Assembly: GCA_910576125.1 (NCBI GenBank)
Contig: CAJTHM010000008.1
Coordinates: forward strand, 1-64,000
DNA from: Lachnospiraceae bacterium
Lineage (GTDB): Bacteria > Bacillota > Clostridia > Lachnospirales > Lachnospiraceae
Length of the DNA stretch: 64,000 bases
Reading direction: 5' to 3'
Shown in pieces: positions 33,595 through 43,254 of this stretch (position 1 is the stretch's first letter; each line of letters starts with the position of its first letter). The notes beneath the pieces were generated by a model. It was not told where the DNA came from, did no database searches, and saw only the letters and a program-made list of their open reading frames with translations. The translations under genes and the position numbers were made by a program.

Positions 33595-34969
33595 TATCCG
33601 GCCGTTTATTCCTCAGGAAGCCGTAGAGGCAGAGGAGATAAAGGATTCCCAGGGTCAGCTGGCTGGCCAGAAGGCCCCAGAGGAAGCCTCTGACTCCGAA
33701 GCGGGGGACGGCAAAGAAGATGAAAGCCAGCCGTATGAGCAGGCAGACCGCATTCATGGCAAATGTATGCCCCGCCAGCCCCAGCCCCTGCAGGATGCTG
33801 GACAGTGTGGTGTCCAGATAGAGGAAGGGGCAGATGAAGCCCAGGGTGGTGATGAAGTAGCCGGCGAGGGGGCTGTTGAAGAGGGTGGTGCCTGCCCAGT
33901 TGCCGAACAGGACGAATACCCCCAGGCATCCAAAGCCCATAAGCCCGCAGTATTTTACGGTGCGGACGGTGGCGCTGCGTACAGCCGCCATGTTCCCCAG
34001 GGCGTAATTCTCCGAGATGACGGGCAGCAGCAGGACGGCCACGGAGCTGGTCAGGGCATTGGGAAAGTAGATGAAGGGCATGGCCATGCCGGTGAACACG
34101 CCGTAGACGCTTAAGGCAGTGGCATTGTCATAGCCGTAGAGCCTGAGTCTGGCGGGGATGGACACGGCTTCCACGCTCTGAAGGAGATTCAGGACGATGC
34201 GGTTGGCGGTCAGGGGCAGGGCCAGGGCCATCAGCTTGCCGAAGAGGACGGCGTTTCCGCTTCTTCCGTCTGCAGGAGAAAGCCTGGAAAAGGATTTGCC
34301 CGGAAGTTTCCCGGGCCAGACAGCAGCTATGGTCAGCAGCATGGAGGCCAATTCCCCCACGGTGAGTCCCAGCACCGCCACGCTGACAGAGGGCGTGCGT
34401 CCCATCGCCAGGATGCGGGAGGAGACTATGTATACACAGCCTACGCGGACGATTTGCTCCAGAAGCTGTGCCCCGGCCGGAATCCCGGCTTTTTTTATGC
34501 CGTAGAAATAGCCGTTGATGCAGGAATGCACTGCGCCCAGGGGGATGGAAAAGGAAAGGATGCGCAGCATGGAGGCGGTGCGGGACTCCTGCAGCAGGGT
34601 CGCGGCGATGGTATCGGCGAAAAAGAACAGCACGGCATTGCAGATCAGTGACAGGGGAAGGGAAACGCACAGCCCCGCCACAAGAGGACGGCGGGAGGGA
34701 ATTTTCTGCGTCGCGGCCTGTTCCGCCACCAGCTTTGAGATGGCGGTCTGGTATCCGGCGGCAGTCAGGGAAAAGGACAGGGACAGTACCGGGCCAAGCA
34801 GCTGGTAGATTCCCATGCTTTCCTCGCCGAACTGGCGGGAGAGGTAGATGCGGTACAAAAAGCCGATAAGGCGGCTTGCGATTCCGGTGGCGGTAAGGAT
34901 GAATGTGCCCACAATCAGGGGGTGATGTTGCTTTGTTTTCATATGGATTTTGGGACTTTCGTTTTTCAT
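33590..34969 (-). CDS. Polysaccharide/lipid flippase of the MOP superfamily (SpoVB/MurJ-like)
   Basis: A 459-residue membrane protein with about 12-14 hydrophobic segments. The N-terminus (LTATGIASRLIGFLYRIYLS, GEESMGIYQLLGPVLSLSFS) is characteristic of SpoVB/YtgP-type lipid II or polysaccharide flippases in Firmicutes; the family is oligosaccharidyl-lipid exporters. The start at 34969 is the first Met with family-like sequence; the ribosome binding site is weak, and an internal Met at 34942 is possible. Divergent from nifS. Exact substrate cannot be set; SpoVB acts in cortex synthesis. Confidence 0.8.
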   Translation of the reverse strand: MKNESPKIHMKTKQHHPLIVGTFILTATGIASRLIGFLYRIYLSRQFGEESMGIYQLLGPVLSLSFSLTAAGYQTAISKLVAEQAATQKIPSRRPLVAGLCVSLPLSLICNAVLFFFADTIAATLLQESRTASMLRILSFSIPLGAVHSCINGYFYGIKKAGIPAGAQLLEQIVRVGCVYIVSSRILAMGRTPSVSVAVLGLTVGELASMLLTIAAVWPGKLPGKSFSRLSPADGRSGNAVLFGKLMALALPLTANRIVLNLLQSVEAVSIPARLRLYGYDNATALSVYGVFTGMAMPFIYFPNALTSSVAVLLLPVISENYALGNMAAVRSATVRTVKYCGLMGFGCLGVFVLFGNWAGTTLFNSPLAGYFITTLGFICPFLYLDTTLSSILQGLGLAGHTFAMNAVCLLIRLAFIFFAVPRFGVRGFLWGLLASQLTLGILYLLCLYGFLRNKRPDT

Positions 34970-35022
34970 TATTATATTCCAAAGGTACAAATGGCAGAAC
35001 AGCAGGGGAAAACAAGAGACAG

Positions 35023-35051
35023 TTGACAGAGCGGATAGGAAGTGGTATATT
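35023..35051 (+). promoter_or_regulatory. Promoter of nifS-nifU
   Basis: TTGACA (35023-35028), 17-base spacer and TATATT (35046-35051), about 70 bases before nifS. Confidence 0.65.
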
Positions 35052-35120
35052 GTGAATATAATTCCTAGTAAAATAGTATGAATTAAAACAGAGGCTATAA
35101 GAGAAAGGAGCGACACGAAA

Positions 35121-36296
35121 ATGATATATCTGGACAATGCGGCCACCACAAAGACCGCCCCGGAGGTAGTGGAGGCCATGCTGCCCTATTTCACGGAAAT
35201 GTACGGGAATCCCAGCGCCATCTATTCCCTTGGATCTGCCGGGAAAAAGGCTATAAACGAAGCCCGCAGGACCATAGCCGGGAGCATCGGCGCCGGACCT
35301 GAGGAAATCTATTTTACGGCAGGCGGAACAGAGGCGGACAACTGGGCGGTCAAAGCGGCCGCGGAGAGTTACAGTGAGAAAGGAAAGCACATCATCACCA
35401 CGAAGATAGAGCACCATGCGGTTCTGCACACCTGCGAATATCTGGAGAAGAGGGGATATGAGGTGACCTATCTGGACGTAGACAGGGACGGAATCGTGGA
35501 TCTGGAGGCACTGAAAGCGGCCATCCGCCCTGACACCATTCTGATCAGCGTCATGTTCGCCAACAATGAAATCGGCAGCATAGAGCCCATTGGGGAAATC
35601 GGGGCCATTGCAAAGGAGAGGGGTATCCTGTTCCACACGGACGCGGTGCAGGCTTTCGGGCAGATTCCCGTCAATGTGGACGAACTGCACATCGACATGC
35701 TCAGCGCCAGCGCCCACAAGCTGAACGGCCCCAAGGGCATCGGCATGCTCTACATCCGCGGAGGCCTGAAAATCCGTTCCTTTGTACACGGCGGGGCCCA
35801 GGAGAGGAACAGACGGGCGGGGACGGAGAATGTCCCCGGCATCGTTGGATACGCCGCCGCGGTCCAAAGGGCGCAGAGGCTCATGGAAGAGAAAGGCAGG
35901 CGGGAGAGGGAGCTTCGGGACTACCTGATTGACCGGATTGAGAAAGAGATTCCCTACTGCCGCCTGAACGGCCATCGGGAAAAGAGGCTTCCCGGCAATG
36001 TGAACTTCTCGTTCCGGTTCGTAGAGGGGGAATCGGTGCTCATCATGCTGGATATGAAAGGGATATGCGCCTCCAGCGGTTCCGCCTGTACCTCCGGCTC
36101 CCTGGACCCCTCCCATGTGCTGCTGGCCCTGGGGCTGAAGCATGAGGAGGCCCACGGTTCTCTCAGGATGACCCTCTCGGAGGAGAATACGAAAGAAGAG
36201 ATGGATGTCGTAGTAGAGCACCTGAGGCAAATCGTAGGCAGGCTCCGCGATATGTCACCGTTATACGAGGATTTCCTCAAATCGCAGAAAGTCTGA
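35121..36296 (+). CDS. nifS: Cysteine desulfurase (NifS/IscS family)
   Basis: A 391-residue PLP enzyme that takes sulfur from cysteine for Fe-S clusters. MIYLDNAATTKTAPEVVEAM is the family N-terminus, HHAVLHTCEYL stacks on PLP, Lys200 in SASAHKLNGPKG binds it, and Cys323 in SSGSACTSGSLDPSHVL carries the persulfide. AAAGGAG precedes the ATG. nifU follows after 40 bases, giving a two-gene NIF-type module. Confidence 0.93.
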   Translation: MIYLDNAATTKTAPEVVEAMLPYFTEMYGNPSAIYSLGSAGKKAINEARRTIAGSIGAGPEEIYFTAGGTEADNWAVKAAAESYSEKGKHIITTKIEHHAVLHTCEYLEKRGYEVTYLDVDRDGIVDLEALKAAIRPDTILISVMFANNEIGSIEPIGEIGAIAKERGILFHTDAVQAFGQIPVNVDELHIDMLSASAHKLNGPKGIGMLYIRGGLKIRSFVHGGAQERNRRAGTENVPGIVGYAAAVQRAQRLMEEKGRRERELRDYLIDRIEKEIPYCRLNGHREKRLPGNVNFSFRFVEGESVLIMLDMKGICASSGSACTSGSLDPSHVLLALGLKHEEAHGSLRMTLSEENTKEEMDVVVEHLRQIVGRLRDMSPLYEDFLKSQKV

Positions 36297-36336
36297 TTTT
36301 CACAGATACGGATTATATCAAGACCAGGAGGAATTT

Positions 36337-36774
36337 ATGTACAGTGAAAAAGTAATGGATCATTTCCAGAATCCAAGGAATGTGGGAGAGATAGAGGATG
36401 CCAGCGGCGTAGGGACTGTGGGGAACGCCAAATGCGGCGATATCATGAGGATTTTCCTGGATATTGACGAAGAGGGGATTATCCGGGAGGCGAAATTCAA
36501 GACCTTCGGATGCGGGGCCGCTGTGGCTACCAGTTCCATGGCCACGGAGCTGGTCAGGGGCAGGACCATCCGGGAGGCTCTTCAGGTGACCAATAAGGCG
36601 GTCATGGAGGCGCTTGACGGCCTGCCGCCGGTGAAAGTGCACTGCTCCCTGCTGGCGGAGGAGGCGATACACGCTGCCCTCTGGGATTACGCGCAGAAGA
36701 ACGGAATCGAGATTGCGGGATTGAGCAGGCCGAAATCCGATATCCACGAGGGCGAAGAGGAGGAGAACTGGTAG
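36337..36774 (+). CDS. nifU: Fe-S cluster scaffold protein (NifU N-terminal/IscU type)
   Basis: A 145-residue scaffold that begins MYSEKVMDHFQNPRNVGEIE. The three cluster ligands are Cys33 (NAKCGD), Cys59 (TFGCGAA) and Cys103 (VHCSLLAEEA); the Asp next to Cys33 is also conserved. The C-terminal ferredoxin and Nfu domains of full NifU are absent, as in most Firmicutes of this group. AGGAGGAATTT precedes the start. It works with the NifS directly upstream. Confidence 0.93.
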   Translation: MYSEKVMDHFQNPRNVGEIEDASGVGTVGNAKCGDIMRIFLDIDEEGIIREAKFKTFGCGAAVATSSMATELVRGRTIREALQVTNKAVMEALDGLPPVKVHCSLLAEEAIHAALWDYAQKNGIEIAGLSRPKSDIHEGEEEENW

Positions 36775-36922
36775 AAGCCTGGTAGAAACCGGTAGAAAGA
36801 TTCTCCCACTGTCTGGACAATTCCCCGTAATTCTGATACAATCATACTGATTCGCGGAAACGGCGGTAAGAGATTCTGCGGAAAATACGATTGAATGAAA
36901 ATAAAGGAACGAGGAAACGGAA

Positions 36923-38749
36923 GTGAAGTCCATGGACAGGAAACTGGAACAGAGCAGAATCCGCAACTTTTGTATCGTTGCGCATATAGATCACGGCAAA
37001 TCCACGCTGGCGGACCGTATCATCGAGCAGACAGGTCTTTTGACCAGCAGGGAGATGCAGGCACAGGTGCTGGACAATATGGACCTGGAGCGGGAGAGGG
37101 GCATCACCATCAAGGCCCAGGCCGTCCGCACAGTGTACAAGGCCCGGGATGGGGAGGAGTATATCTTCAATCTGATAGACACCCCGGGACATGTGGATTT
37201 CAACTATGAAGTCAGCCGTTCCCTGGCTGCCTGTGACGGCGCGATTCTTGTGGTGGACGCGGCTCAGGGCATCGAGGCTCAGACCCTTGCCAATGTCTAT
37301 CTGGCGCTGGATCATGACCTGGACGTGATTCCGGTCATCAACAAGATCGACCTCCCCAGCGCGGAGCCCCAGCGGGTCATTGATGAAATCGAGGATGTGA
37401 TAGGGCTGGAGGCCCAGGACGCTCCTCTGATATCCGCCAAGAACGGCATCGGTATCGAGGATGTGCTGGAGCAGATCGTGAAGAAGATTCCCGCTCCCGG
37501 GGGAGATTCGGGGGCACCGCTGCAGGCGCTGATTTTTGATTCCCTTTATGATCCCTACAAAGGAGTCATCATTTTCTGCCGCGTCATGGAGGGAACCGTG
37601 AAAAAGGGAACGGCCATCCGTATGATGGCCACAGGGGCTAAAGAGGAAGTAGTGGAGGTGGGCGTCTTCGGTGCAGGCCAGTTCATCCCCTGCGAAGAAC
37701 TTTCCGCCGGCATGGTGGGATATATCACGGCTTCCATCAAGAATGTCAAGGAGACGGAAGTAGGAGACACTGTCACGGATGACAATAATCCCTGTGAAGC
37801 TCCGCTGCCCGGTTATAAAAAGGTACAGTCCATGGTCTACTGCGGTTTCTACCCGGCGGACGGCGCGAAATATCCGGATCTGCGGGATGCGCTGGAAAAG
37901 CTTCAGCTGAACGATGCCGCCCTGCAGTATGAGCCGGAGACTTCTGCCGCGCTGGGATTCGGGTTCCGCTGCGGCTTTCTGGGACTGCTGCATTTAGAAG
38001 TGATTCAGGAGAGGCTGGAGCGGGAGTACAATCTGGACCTGGTGGCCACTGCCCCCGGCGTAGTATATAAGGTATACAAGACTAACGGGGAAGTCATCGA
38101 GCTGACGAATCCCTCCAACCTGCCGGACCTTTCGGTCATCGAGCATATGGAGGAGCCTGTGGTCAGCGCGGAGATTATGGTGACCAGCGAGTTCATCGGC
38201 TCCATCATGGAACTCTGCCAGGAGAGGCGGGGACGGTATCTGGGAATGGAATATATAGAGGCCAGCCGTGCGCTTCTGCGGTACGATCTGCCATTGAATG
38301 AGATTATCTATGACTTTTTCGATGCGCTGAAGTCCAGATCCAAGGGCTATGCCTCCTTTGACTATGACATCAAGGGCTACGAGGAGTCCAGGCTGGTGAA
38401 ACTGGATATTCTGATTAACAAAGAAGAAGTAGACGCTCTTTCGTTCATCGTGCACTCGGACTCCGCCTATGAGAGAGGGCGCAGGATGTGCGAGAAACTG
38501 AAAGAGGAGATTCCCAGGCATCTGTTCGAGATTCCCATCCAGGCGGCTGTGGGCGGCAAGGTCATCGCCAGGGAGACCGTGAAAGCCATGCGCAAGGACG
38601 TGCTGGCAAAGTGCTACGGCGGAGACATCACCCGAAAGAAGAAGCTGTTGGAGAAGCAGAAAGAGGGCAAGAAGCGCATGCGCCAGATTGGCAGCGTGGA
38701 GGTGCCCCAGAAGGCTTTCCTGAGCGTGCTGAAGCTGGGTGACGATTGA
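36923..38749 (+). CDS. lepA: Elongation factor 4 (LepA)
   Basis: A 608-residue translational GTPase. G1 is [10 protein letters not shown], the switch I region [13 protein letters not shown]3 DTPGHVDF and G4 NKIDLPSA. The LepA-specific C-terminus ends [20 protein letters not shown]. It acts on ribosomes in translation initiation/elongation under stress. GTG at 36923 lies eight bases after GAGG; an ATG at 36932 is possible. lepA-hemW is the standard Firmicute order. Confidence 0.95.
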   Translation: MKSMDRKLEQSRIRNFCIVAHIDHGKSTLADRIIEQTGLLTSREMQAQVLDNMDLERERGITIKAQAVRTVYKARDGEEYIFNLIDTPGHVDFNYEVSRSLAACDGAILVVDAAQGIEAQTLANVYLALDHDLDVIPVINKIDLPSAEPQRVIDEIEDVIGLEAQDAPLISAKNGIGIEDVLEQIVKKIPAPGGDSGAPLQALIFDSLYDPYKGVIIFCRVMEGTVKKGTAIRMMATGAKEEVVEVGVFGAGQFIPCEELSAGMVGYITASIKNVKETEVGDTVTDDNNPCEAPLPGYKKVQSMVYCGFYPADGAKYPDLRDALEKLQLNDAALQYEPETSAALGFGFRCGFLGLLHLEVIQERLEREYNLDLVATAPGVVYKVYKTNGEVIELTNPSNLPDLSVIEHMEEPVVSAEIMVTSEFIGSIMELCQERRGRYLGMEYIEASRALLRYDLPLNEIIYDFFDALKSRSKGYASFDYDIKGYEESRLVKLDILINKEEVDALSFIVHSDSAYERGRRMCEKLKEEIPRHLFEIPIQAAVGGKVIARETVKAMRKDVLAKCYGGDITRKKKLLEKQKEGKKRMRQIGSVEVPQKAFLSVLKLGDD

Positions 38750-38784
38750 GCGCACCCGGCAACTGTGAAAGGTGAGGCAGAGCC

Positions 38785-39954
38785 ATGGATGATAGATTGG
38801 AACTGTATTTCCACATCCCTTTTTGCGTCAGAAAATGTTTCTACTGTGATTTCCTTTCCGCCCCGGCGGATGAGGGAACGATAAAAAGATATATGGAAGC
38901 GCTTCTCGCCGAGACGGCGGGAAGCGCCCTTTCGTATGCGAAATATACGGTTTCCAGCATATTCATAGGCGGAGGGACGCCTTCTGTGGCGCCGGTTTTC
39001 TGTATCGAAGATATGCTGGGGACTGTAAAGGAGCATTACAGCCTGGCGCAGGATGCGGAAATCACTATGGAGGTAAACCCGGGAACCGTGTCTGAAAAAG
39101 CGCTTTCCCGGTATCGGGAGGCGGGCGTCAACCGGCTGAGCATAGGCCTGCAGTCCGCCGACGACAAAGAGCTGGCATCCATCGGAAGAATCCATACCTG
39201 GGAGCAGTTTCTGGAGACCTACACGGAGGCCAGAAAGGCGGATTTCCGGAATATCAATGTGGACATCATGAGCGCGCTTCCCGGTCAGACGCTTTCCCGG
39301 TACAGGAATACATTGGAAAAAGTCCTGTCCCTGGAGCCTGCGCCGGAGCATATTTCGGCATACAGCCTGATTCTGGAGGAGGGCACTCATCTATATGACT
39401 TATATGAAAAAGGAATGCTGGAGATTCCCGACGAGGACACGGACAGACTGATGTACCAGGAGACGAAAGAGCTTTTGGCCCGGAGAGGATACCGCCGCTA
39501 TGAGATATCCAATTATGCGAAAGAGGGCTGCGAATGCAGGCATAACCGCGGCTATTGGACCAGGGAGAACTATGCGGGCTTTGGGCTGGGAGCAGCTTCT
39601 CTGGTGGAAAATGTCCGTTTCAAAAACGGCACGGATCTGCAGGCTTATCTGGCGAATTCATCCGGGTGCAGGGAGGATGTCCGGCAGCTGAGCCGGGAGG
39701 AGCAGATGGAGGAATTCATGTTCCTTGGGCTGCGGATGACGGAAGGGGTGGATGAGGGCCTGTTCCGGCGGCTTTTCGGCTGCGGCATGGAGGAAGTGTA
39801 CGGGGAAGTGATCGGGAAGAACATCCGGGACGGGCTTTTGAGGATGGATTGTGATTTTGCGGGAAAGGAAGAGCGTGCTGCTTTGAGGCGTCTGTCTTTG
39901 ACAGAAAAAGGGCTGGATGTGAGCAATTATGTGATGGCGCAGTTTTTGCTGTGA
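38785..39954 (+). CDS. hemW: Radical SAM heme chaperone HemW
   Basis: A 389-residue protein. The 4Fe-4S site is Cys14-x3-Cys18-x2-Cys21 (IPFCVRKCFYCDF); HemN proper has a fourth Cys that is lacking here. GGGTPS, EVNPGT, NRLSIGLQS and DIMSALPGQT are radical-SAM and HemW motifs, and the C-terminal domain is winged-helix-like. HemW inserts heme into respiratory proteins in bacteria studied so far; its use in a fermentative Lachnospiraceae is unclear. GAAAGGTGAGG precedes the start. Confidence 0.92.
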   Translation: MDDRLELYFHIPFCVRKCFYCDFLSAPADEGTIKRYMEALLAETAGSALSYAKYTVSSIFIGGGTPSVAPVFCIEDMLGTVKEHYSLAQDAEITMEVNPGTVSEKALSRYREAGVNRLSIGLQSADDKELASIGRIHTWEQFLETYTEARKADFRNINVDIMSALPGQTLSRYRNTLEKVLSLEPAPEHISAYSLILEEGTHLYDLYEKGMLEIPDEDTDRLMYQETKELLARRGYRRYEISNYAKEGCECRHNRGYWTRENYAGFGLGAASLVENVRFKNGTDLQAYLANSSGCREDVRQLSREEQMEEFMFLGLRMTEGVDEGLFRRLFGCGMEEVYGEVIGKNIRDGLLRMDCDFAGKEERAALRRLSLTEKGLDVSNYVMAQFLL

Positions 39955-39961
39955 ACCGAGT

Positions 39962-39989
39962 GAAAATAAACGATATTTAGTTTATTTTC
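39962..39989 (+). terminator. AT-rich hairpin after hemW
   Basis: GAAAATAAAC (39962-39971) pairs perfectly with GTTTATTTTC (39980-39989). There is no long T-run, so termination is likely but not certain. Confidence 0.45.
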
Positions 39990-40053
39990 GTTCGATTCAT
40001 TGTGACAGGCACCGTGGATGGAGTCGATACATAAAATATGTTAAGAGTAATCC

Positions 40054-40698
40054 ATGGGGGTTGGCTTGGAGACTTTTCAAAAACCACTGACTCAGGAGGA
40101 AGAGGCCGAGTATATCCGACTGCTGCGGGACGGTTCCCCTGAGGAGGCAGAACGGGCGCAGAAGATTCTGGTGGAGAGGAATCTGCGGCTGGTCGTTCAT
40201 ATTGCAAAAAAGTACCAGAATGCGGATGAGGATATAGAGGATTTCATCTCCATCGGCTGTATCGGACTGATTAAGGCCATCAGGACCTTTGACGAAAAAA
40301 AGGGACGGGTCGCTACCTACGCCTGCAGATGCATCGAGAATGAACTGCTGATGTTCCTGCGTGGGAAGAAAAAATCTTCCAGGGAGGTGTCGCTCTTCGA
40401 GCCCATCGGTCAGGACAAAGAGGGGAACGAGATTCATCTGGTGGACGTGATAGAACAGAACCAGCCGGATATCTTGGAGAGCATGGAGCTGACCGGAAAT
40501 ATTCGGCGGCTGTTCGCTTTGATGGACGCGAACCTGACGCCCAGGGAGCGCCAGGTTCTGATTATGCGCTATGGGCTCTATGGGAACCGGGAGGTGACCC
40601 AGAGCGAGATTGGAGGGAGGCTGGGAATCTCCAGAAGCTATGTGTCGAGGATCGAGAAGAAGGCCTTGGGGAAGTTGAGGGAGAAGTTCGAGGAGTAG
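40054..40698 (+). CDS. sigK: Late mother-cell sigma factor K, without pro-sequence
   Basis: A 214-residue sigma-70 factor. Region 2 (ERNLRLVVHIAKKYQN, DFISIGCIGLIKAIRTFD), the sigma-K specific EPIGQDKEGNEIHLVDVIEQ, and region 4 (TQSEIGGRLGISRSYVSRIE) are present and the gene is not interrupted. The N-terminus MGVGLETFQKPLTQEEEAEY lines up with mature sigma-K; an in-frame stop lies two codons before the ATG. There is no room for the 20-residue pro-peptide of B. subtilis, as known for C. difficile. The ribosome binding site is weak. Confidence 0.88.
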   Translation: MGVGLETFQKPLTQEEEAEYIRLLRDGSPEEAERAQKILVERNLRLVVHIAKKYQNADEDIEDFISIGCIGLIKAIRTFDEKKGRVATYACRCIENELLMFLRGKKKSSREVSLFEPIGQDKEGNEIHLVDVIEQNQPDILESMELTGNIRRLFALMDANLTPRERQVLIMRYGLYGNREVTQSEIGGRLGISRSYVSRIEKKALGKLREKFEE

Positions 40699-40735
40699 TA
40701 AAGAGTAAGGGGCGACAGGGGGGCAGCTCATAGAC

Positions 40736-40762
40736 AGCAGCCCCTGCGCTGCTCCTTTTTTT
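40736..40762 (+). terminator. Terminator of sigK
   Basis: AGCAG (40736-40740) and CTGCT (40749-40753) around a CG-rich loop, followed by TTTTTTT. Confidence 0.55.
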
Positions 40763-40763
40763 G

Positions 40764-40792
40764 TTGTAAAGGGTAATGGAATCTGGTATAAT
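40764..40792 (+). promoter_or_regulatory. Promoter of the small gene at 40848
   Basis: TTGTAA (40764-40769), 17-base spacer and TATAAT (40787-40792), directly after the sigK terminator. Confidence 0.55.
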
Positions 40793-40847
40793 AATAGTGG
40801 GCAGGGCAGATATCAAATTGTGTAAAAAAGCAGACTAAGAGGTCTTT

Positions 40848-41063
40848 ATGGGGAGATTATCCGGTAATTATATTGACAGTTACGAAAAAAATACCTGTCC
40901 GACAGATATTTCAGATGTATCAGGAGAAAAAGATTGTGTTTCTGTAGACTTGATTGAAATAAGAATTCAGGAACAGACGCTCCGGCTCATCCAGCAGATA
41001 AACAATTCAGATAAAGGTAGCGGCAATACACTCCTGTCGAGTAGTCAAGCTACAGATAAATAA
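40848..41063 (+). CDS. Hypothetical small protein (71 aa)
   Basis: Not recognised. A hydrophilic 71-residue protein starting MGRLSGNYIDSYEKNTC, with acidic middle (DISDVSGEKDCVSVDLIE) and Ser-rich end (SGNTLLSSSQATDK). It has two Cys, no membrane segment, a good ribosome binding site (AGAGGTCTTT) and its own promoter. The next gene is an ABC exporter 316 bases on. A secreted or modified peptide precursor is possible, but no leader motif such as GG is clear. Confidence 0.5.
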   Translation: MGRLSGNYIDSYEKNTCPTDISDVSGEKDCVSVDLIEIRIQEQTLRLIQQINNSDKGSGNTLLSSSQATDK

Positions 41064-41378
41064 TTAAAAGTCCACAGTATCTGAGTTGTATTGAACCACG
41101 ATACGAAATAAAAAGAAAGGGAACATGGTGTTCATACAAGAAAAAGAGTTGTGCAGGCATCCTCTTATTTGCGCCATTCATTGATGCCTTAATGGCTGGC
41201 CGACACCATATAAAAATACGGGGGCGTCGCTATACAGTCCCATTACTCACCTCCTCGGGTTCTGTAGTATGCCGGCATCCTGCTGGGTGAGTATAACAGA
41301 TAAAAGTGATGAGTGAAAGGTGCAATGGTGGGTTTCATAACCCCATCAGTGCCTTTCGCAGAAAGGCGGTTTATAATT
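41064..41378 (+). other. Gap before the ABC exporter
   Basis: Holds a 19-codon frame near 41125-41184 (MVFIQEKELCRHPLICAIH) behind AAAGGGAAC, and an 8-base inverted repeat TACTCACC/GGTGAGTA (41244-41251 and 41286-41293) with a CG-rich loop. The repeat may form a leader structure for the exporter mRNA. No other feature seen. Confidence 0.3.
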
Positions 41379-43052
41379 ATGAAGAAACCTAAAGAGACCG
41401 ATACAGAGCCAAATCTGAAGTGGATCTGTGCACAGAGCCGGAGCGTGTGGTTCGGACTGTCCCTGCTGGCGGCGGTGGGGGTTGCCACTGCGTGCATCAA
41501 TATGTGCATGACTCGTGTGATGCAACAATTTGTGGATATTGCGGCCGGAGACAGCAACATGCCACTGCTGAATAACGCCGTCATGTCTGTCCTCATCCTG
41601 GCGGCGGAAGGGATATTGGCCCTGTGCCTTTCCGTCTCATACCGCAGGTCCGTCAACATCACGTCGAAAAAGCTGCGCATGGACATGGTGCAGAAGGTCT
41701 ACCGCAGCAGCCTGCTGGAGGTGCAGCGCCATACGAGCGCTGAGTACATGACGAACCTGACTGCGGACGTGGAGAAAGTCAGCGCCTGCCTGCCGGATCT
41801 AATCCGCGATACTGTGGGGAACGCGCTGAGCGCGCTGCTGGGTGTCGCCTATCTGTTCTGGATCAACTGGAAGCTGGCGCTGGTGCTGCTGGTGAGCATC
41901 CCCCTGCTGATTCTCTGTGTGATGGTGTTCTCGCCCATCGTGCAGAAAGCCAGCCAGGCGGACACGGAGAATGAGGAAAGGATTCGCGTGTACCTGCAGG
42001 ACGTGGTGGAGAAGCTCGCCATCTTCAAGACCTGCACCATGGGGGACAAGATTGGGGAAAAGCTGGCGGGTCTGTTGAACCGCAAGGTGAAAAGTTCCCA
42101 GAAGCTGGGAGCCGCGGAAGGGGGATCTGCTTTCCTGAACACGGTCATGGGGTCGGTGATGTTCCTGATTGCCCTGGGCGGCGGCGCGCTGCTGGTCTCC
42201 AGAGGGGAAATGAAGGTCGGCGGGATGATTGCAGTGGTCCAGCTGACGAACTACATCGTTTGGCCTTTCACAGCCGTGGGCGATATCATCTCGGAGGCGA
42301 ACCAGGCAATCGTCGCAGCCAGGCGTCTGGGGCGGGTGTACGGCCTTGGGCAGGAAGAGCGCTTTCTTCCCGCCCGCCATGCCGAGGCTGCAGTCGACGA
42401 GGTCAGGATGGAGGGCCTTTCTTTCGGATACAGCGACGACCCTGTAATCCGGGACGTGACACAGTCCATCGAGAAAGGGATGACGGCAGTCATCGGCGAG
42501 AGCGGATGCGGCAAGAGCACCCTGCTCAAGGTGCTGGCAGGTCTGTACCCGCCTGAGGGAGGGAGACTGGAACTGCACACCCGCGAAGACGGGACGCTGA
42601 CGGATGTCCGTGCACACATCGGGTTCGTGCCGGCAGACAATCTCGTTTTCAGCGATACGATTCAGGCCAACATCTGCATGGCGGCAGAGGTGGATTCGGA
42701 GAAATTGGAGCGCTGTGCGTCCCAGGCCAATATCGGCGGCTATATCTCTACGCTGCCGGAGCGGTACGGTACGGTGGTTAACGACGGGAGGCTGAGTCTC
42801 TCCAGCGGTCAGGCCCAGCGCATCGCCATAGCGCGTGCCCTCTACCAGGATGCCGATGTCCTGCTCTTCGACGAGCCCACGGCGAACCTGGACGCGGAGT
42901 CAATCGAGATTTTCCTGAAGACCCTGAGGCAGCTGGCAGATGACCATATCTGCATTGTCGTCACCCATGACCCTCGGGTCACGGGGTGCTGCCAAAGGGT
43001 GATGGAATTGAAAGGGGGCAGGCTCTCCTGCGTAACGGATGGCATGGCATGA
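41379..43052 (+). CDS. ABC exporter, fused permease and ATPase
   Basis: A 557-residue half-transporter. Six membrane segments lie in residues about 25-290 (LSLLAAVGVATACINMCMTR, LALVLLVSIPLLILCVMVF and so on). The ATPase has Walker A IGESGCGKSTLL, the signature LSLSSGQAQRIAI (with LSSGQ), Walker B DVLLFDEPTANLD and the switch His in VVTHDPR. It should form a homodimer and export a drug, lipid or peptide. There is no peptidase-C39 domain. The start at 41379 follows AAAGGCGG. Its substrate is unknown; the small gene upstream is one candidate. Confidence 0.82.
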   Translation: MKKPKETDTEPNLKWICAQSRSVWFGLSLLAAVGVATACINMCMTRVMQQFVDIAAGDSNMPLLNNAVMSVLILAAEGILALCLSVSYRRSVNITSKKLRMDMVQKVYRSSLLEVQRHTSAEYMTNLTADVEKVSACLPDLIRDTVGNALSALLGVAYLFWINWKLALVLLVSIPLLILCVMVFSPIVQKASQADTENEERIRVYLQDVVEKLAIFKTCTMGDKIGEKLAGLLNRKVKSSQKLGAAEGGSAFLNTVMGSVMFLIALGGGALLVSRGEMKVGGMIAVVQLTNYIVWPFTAVGDIISEANQAIVAARRLGRVYGLGQEERFLPARHAEAAVDEVRMEGLSFGYSDDPVIRDVTQSIEKGMTAVIGESGCGKSTLLKVLAGLYPPEGGRLELHTREDGTLTDVRAHIGFVPADNLVFSDTIQANICMAAEVDSEKLERCASQANIGGYISTLPERYGTVVNDGRLSLSSGQAQRIAIARALYQDADVLLFDEPTANLDAESIEIFLKTLRQLADDHICIVVTHDPRVTGCCQRVMELKGGRLSCVTDGMA

Positions 43053-43224
43053 CGGATTTTACGATGAAGACACGCTGCAATTATTAAAAAACGGAGCCTC
43101 ATTTGAGACAGTAGCAAATTCATTGGAACAGTGGAAGTCAGAAGAAGAGAAGAGACAGAGAGACAGAAGAACAGTACGAAAAAACGGAGAAAGGGAATGG
43201 GAAGAGATTGTGGAATTGAGGTAG
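43039..43224 (+). CDS. Possible small protein overlapping the exporter end
   Basis: A 61-codon frame starting inside the last codons of the exporter gene. It reads DEDTLQLLKNGASFETVANS, then a Lys/Glu/Arg-rich tail. The first half resembles the C-terminal helix-turn-helix-like end of Rpn/transposase-type proteins, so it may be a remnant rather than a gene. No separate ribosome binding site. Confidence 0.25.
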   Translation: MAWHDGFYDEDTLQLLKNGASFETVANSLEQWKSEEEKRQRDRRTVRKNGEREWEEIVELR

Positions 43225-43254
43225 AAATTTTTTATCCCTAACTTGACAGGAGAG

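Noticed and set aside
34128..36230. A 700-codon open frame on the minus strand
   Set aside because: It covers nifS on the other strand and the 5' half of the flippase gene in another frame. It has no family pattern and a composition typical of a GC-rich shadow frame.
36842..37993. A 383-codon minus-strand frame opposite lepA
   Set aside because: Antisense shadow of a highly conserved GTPase gene.
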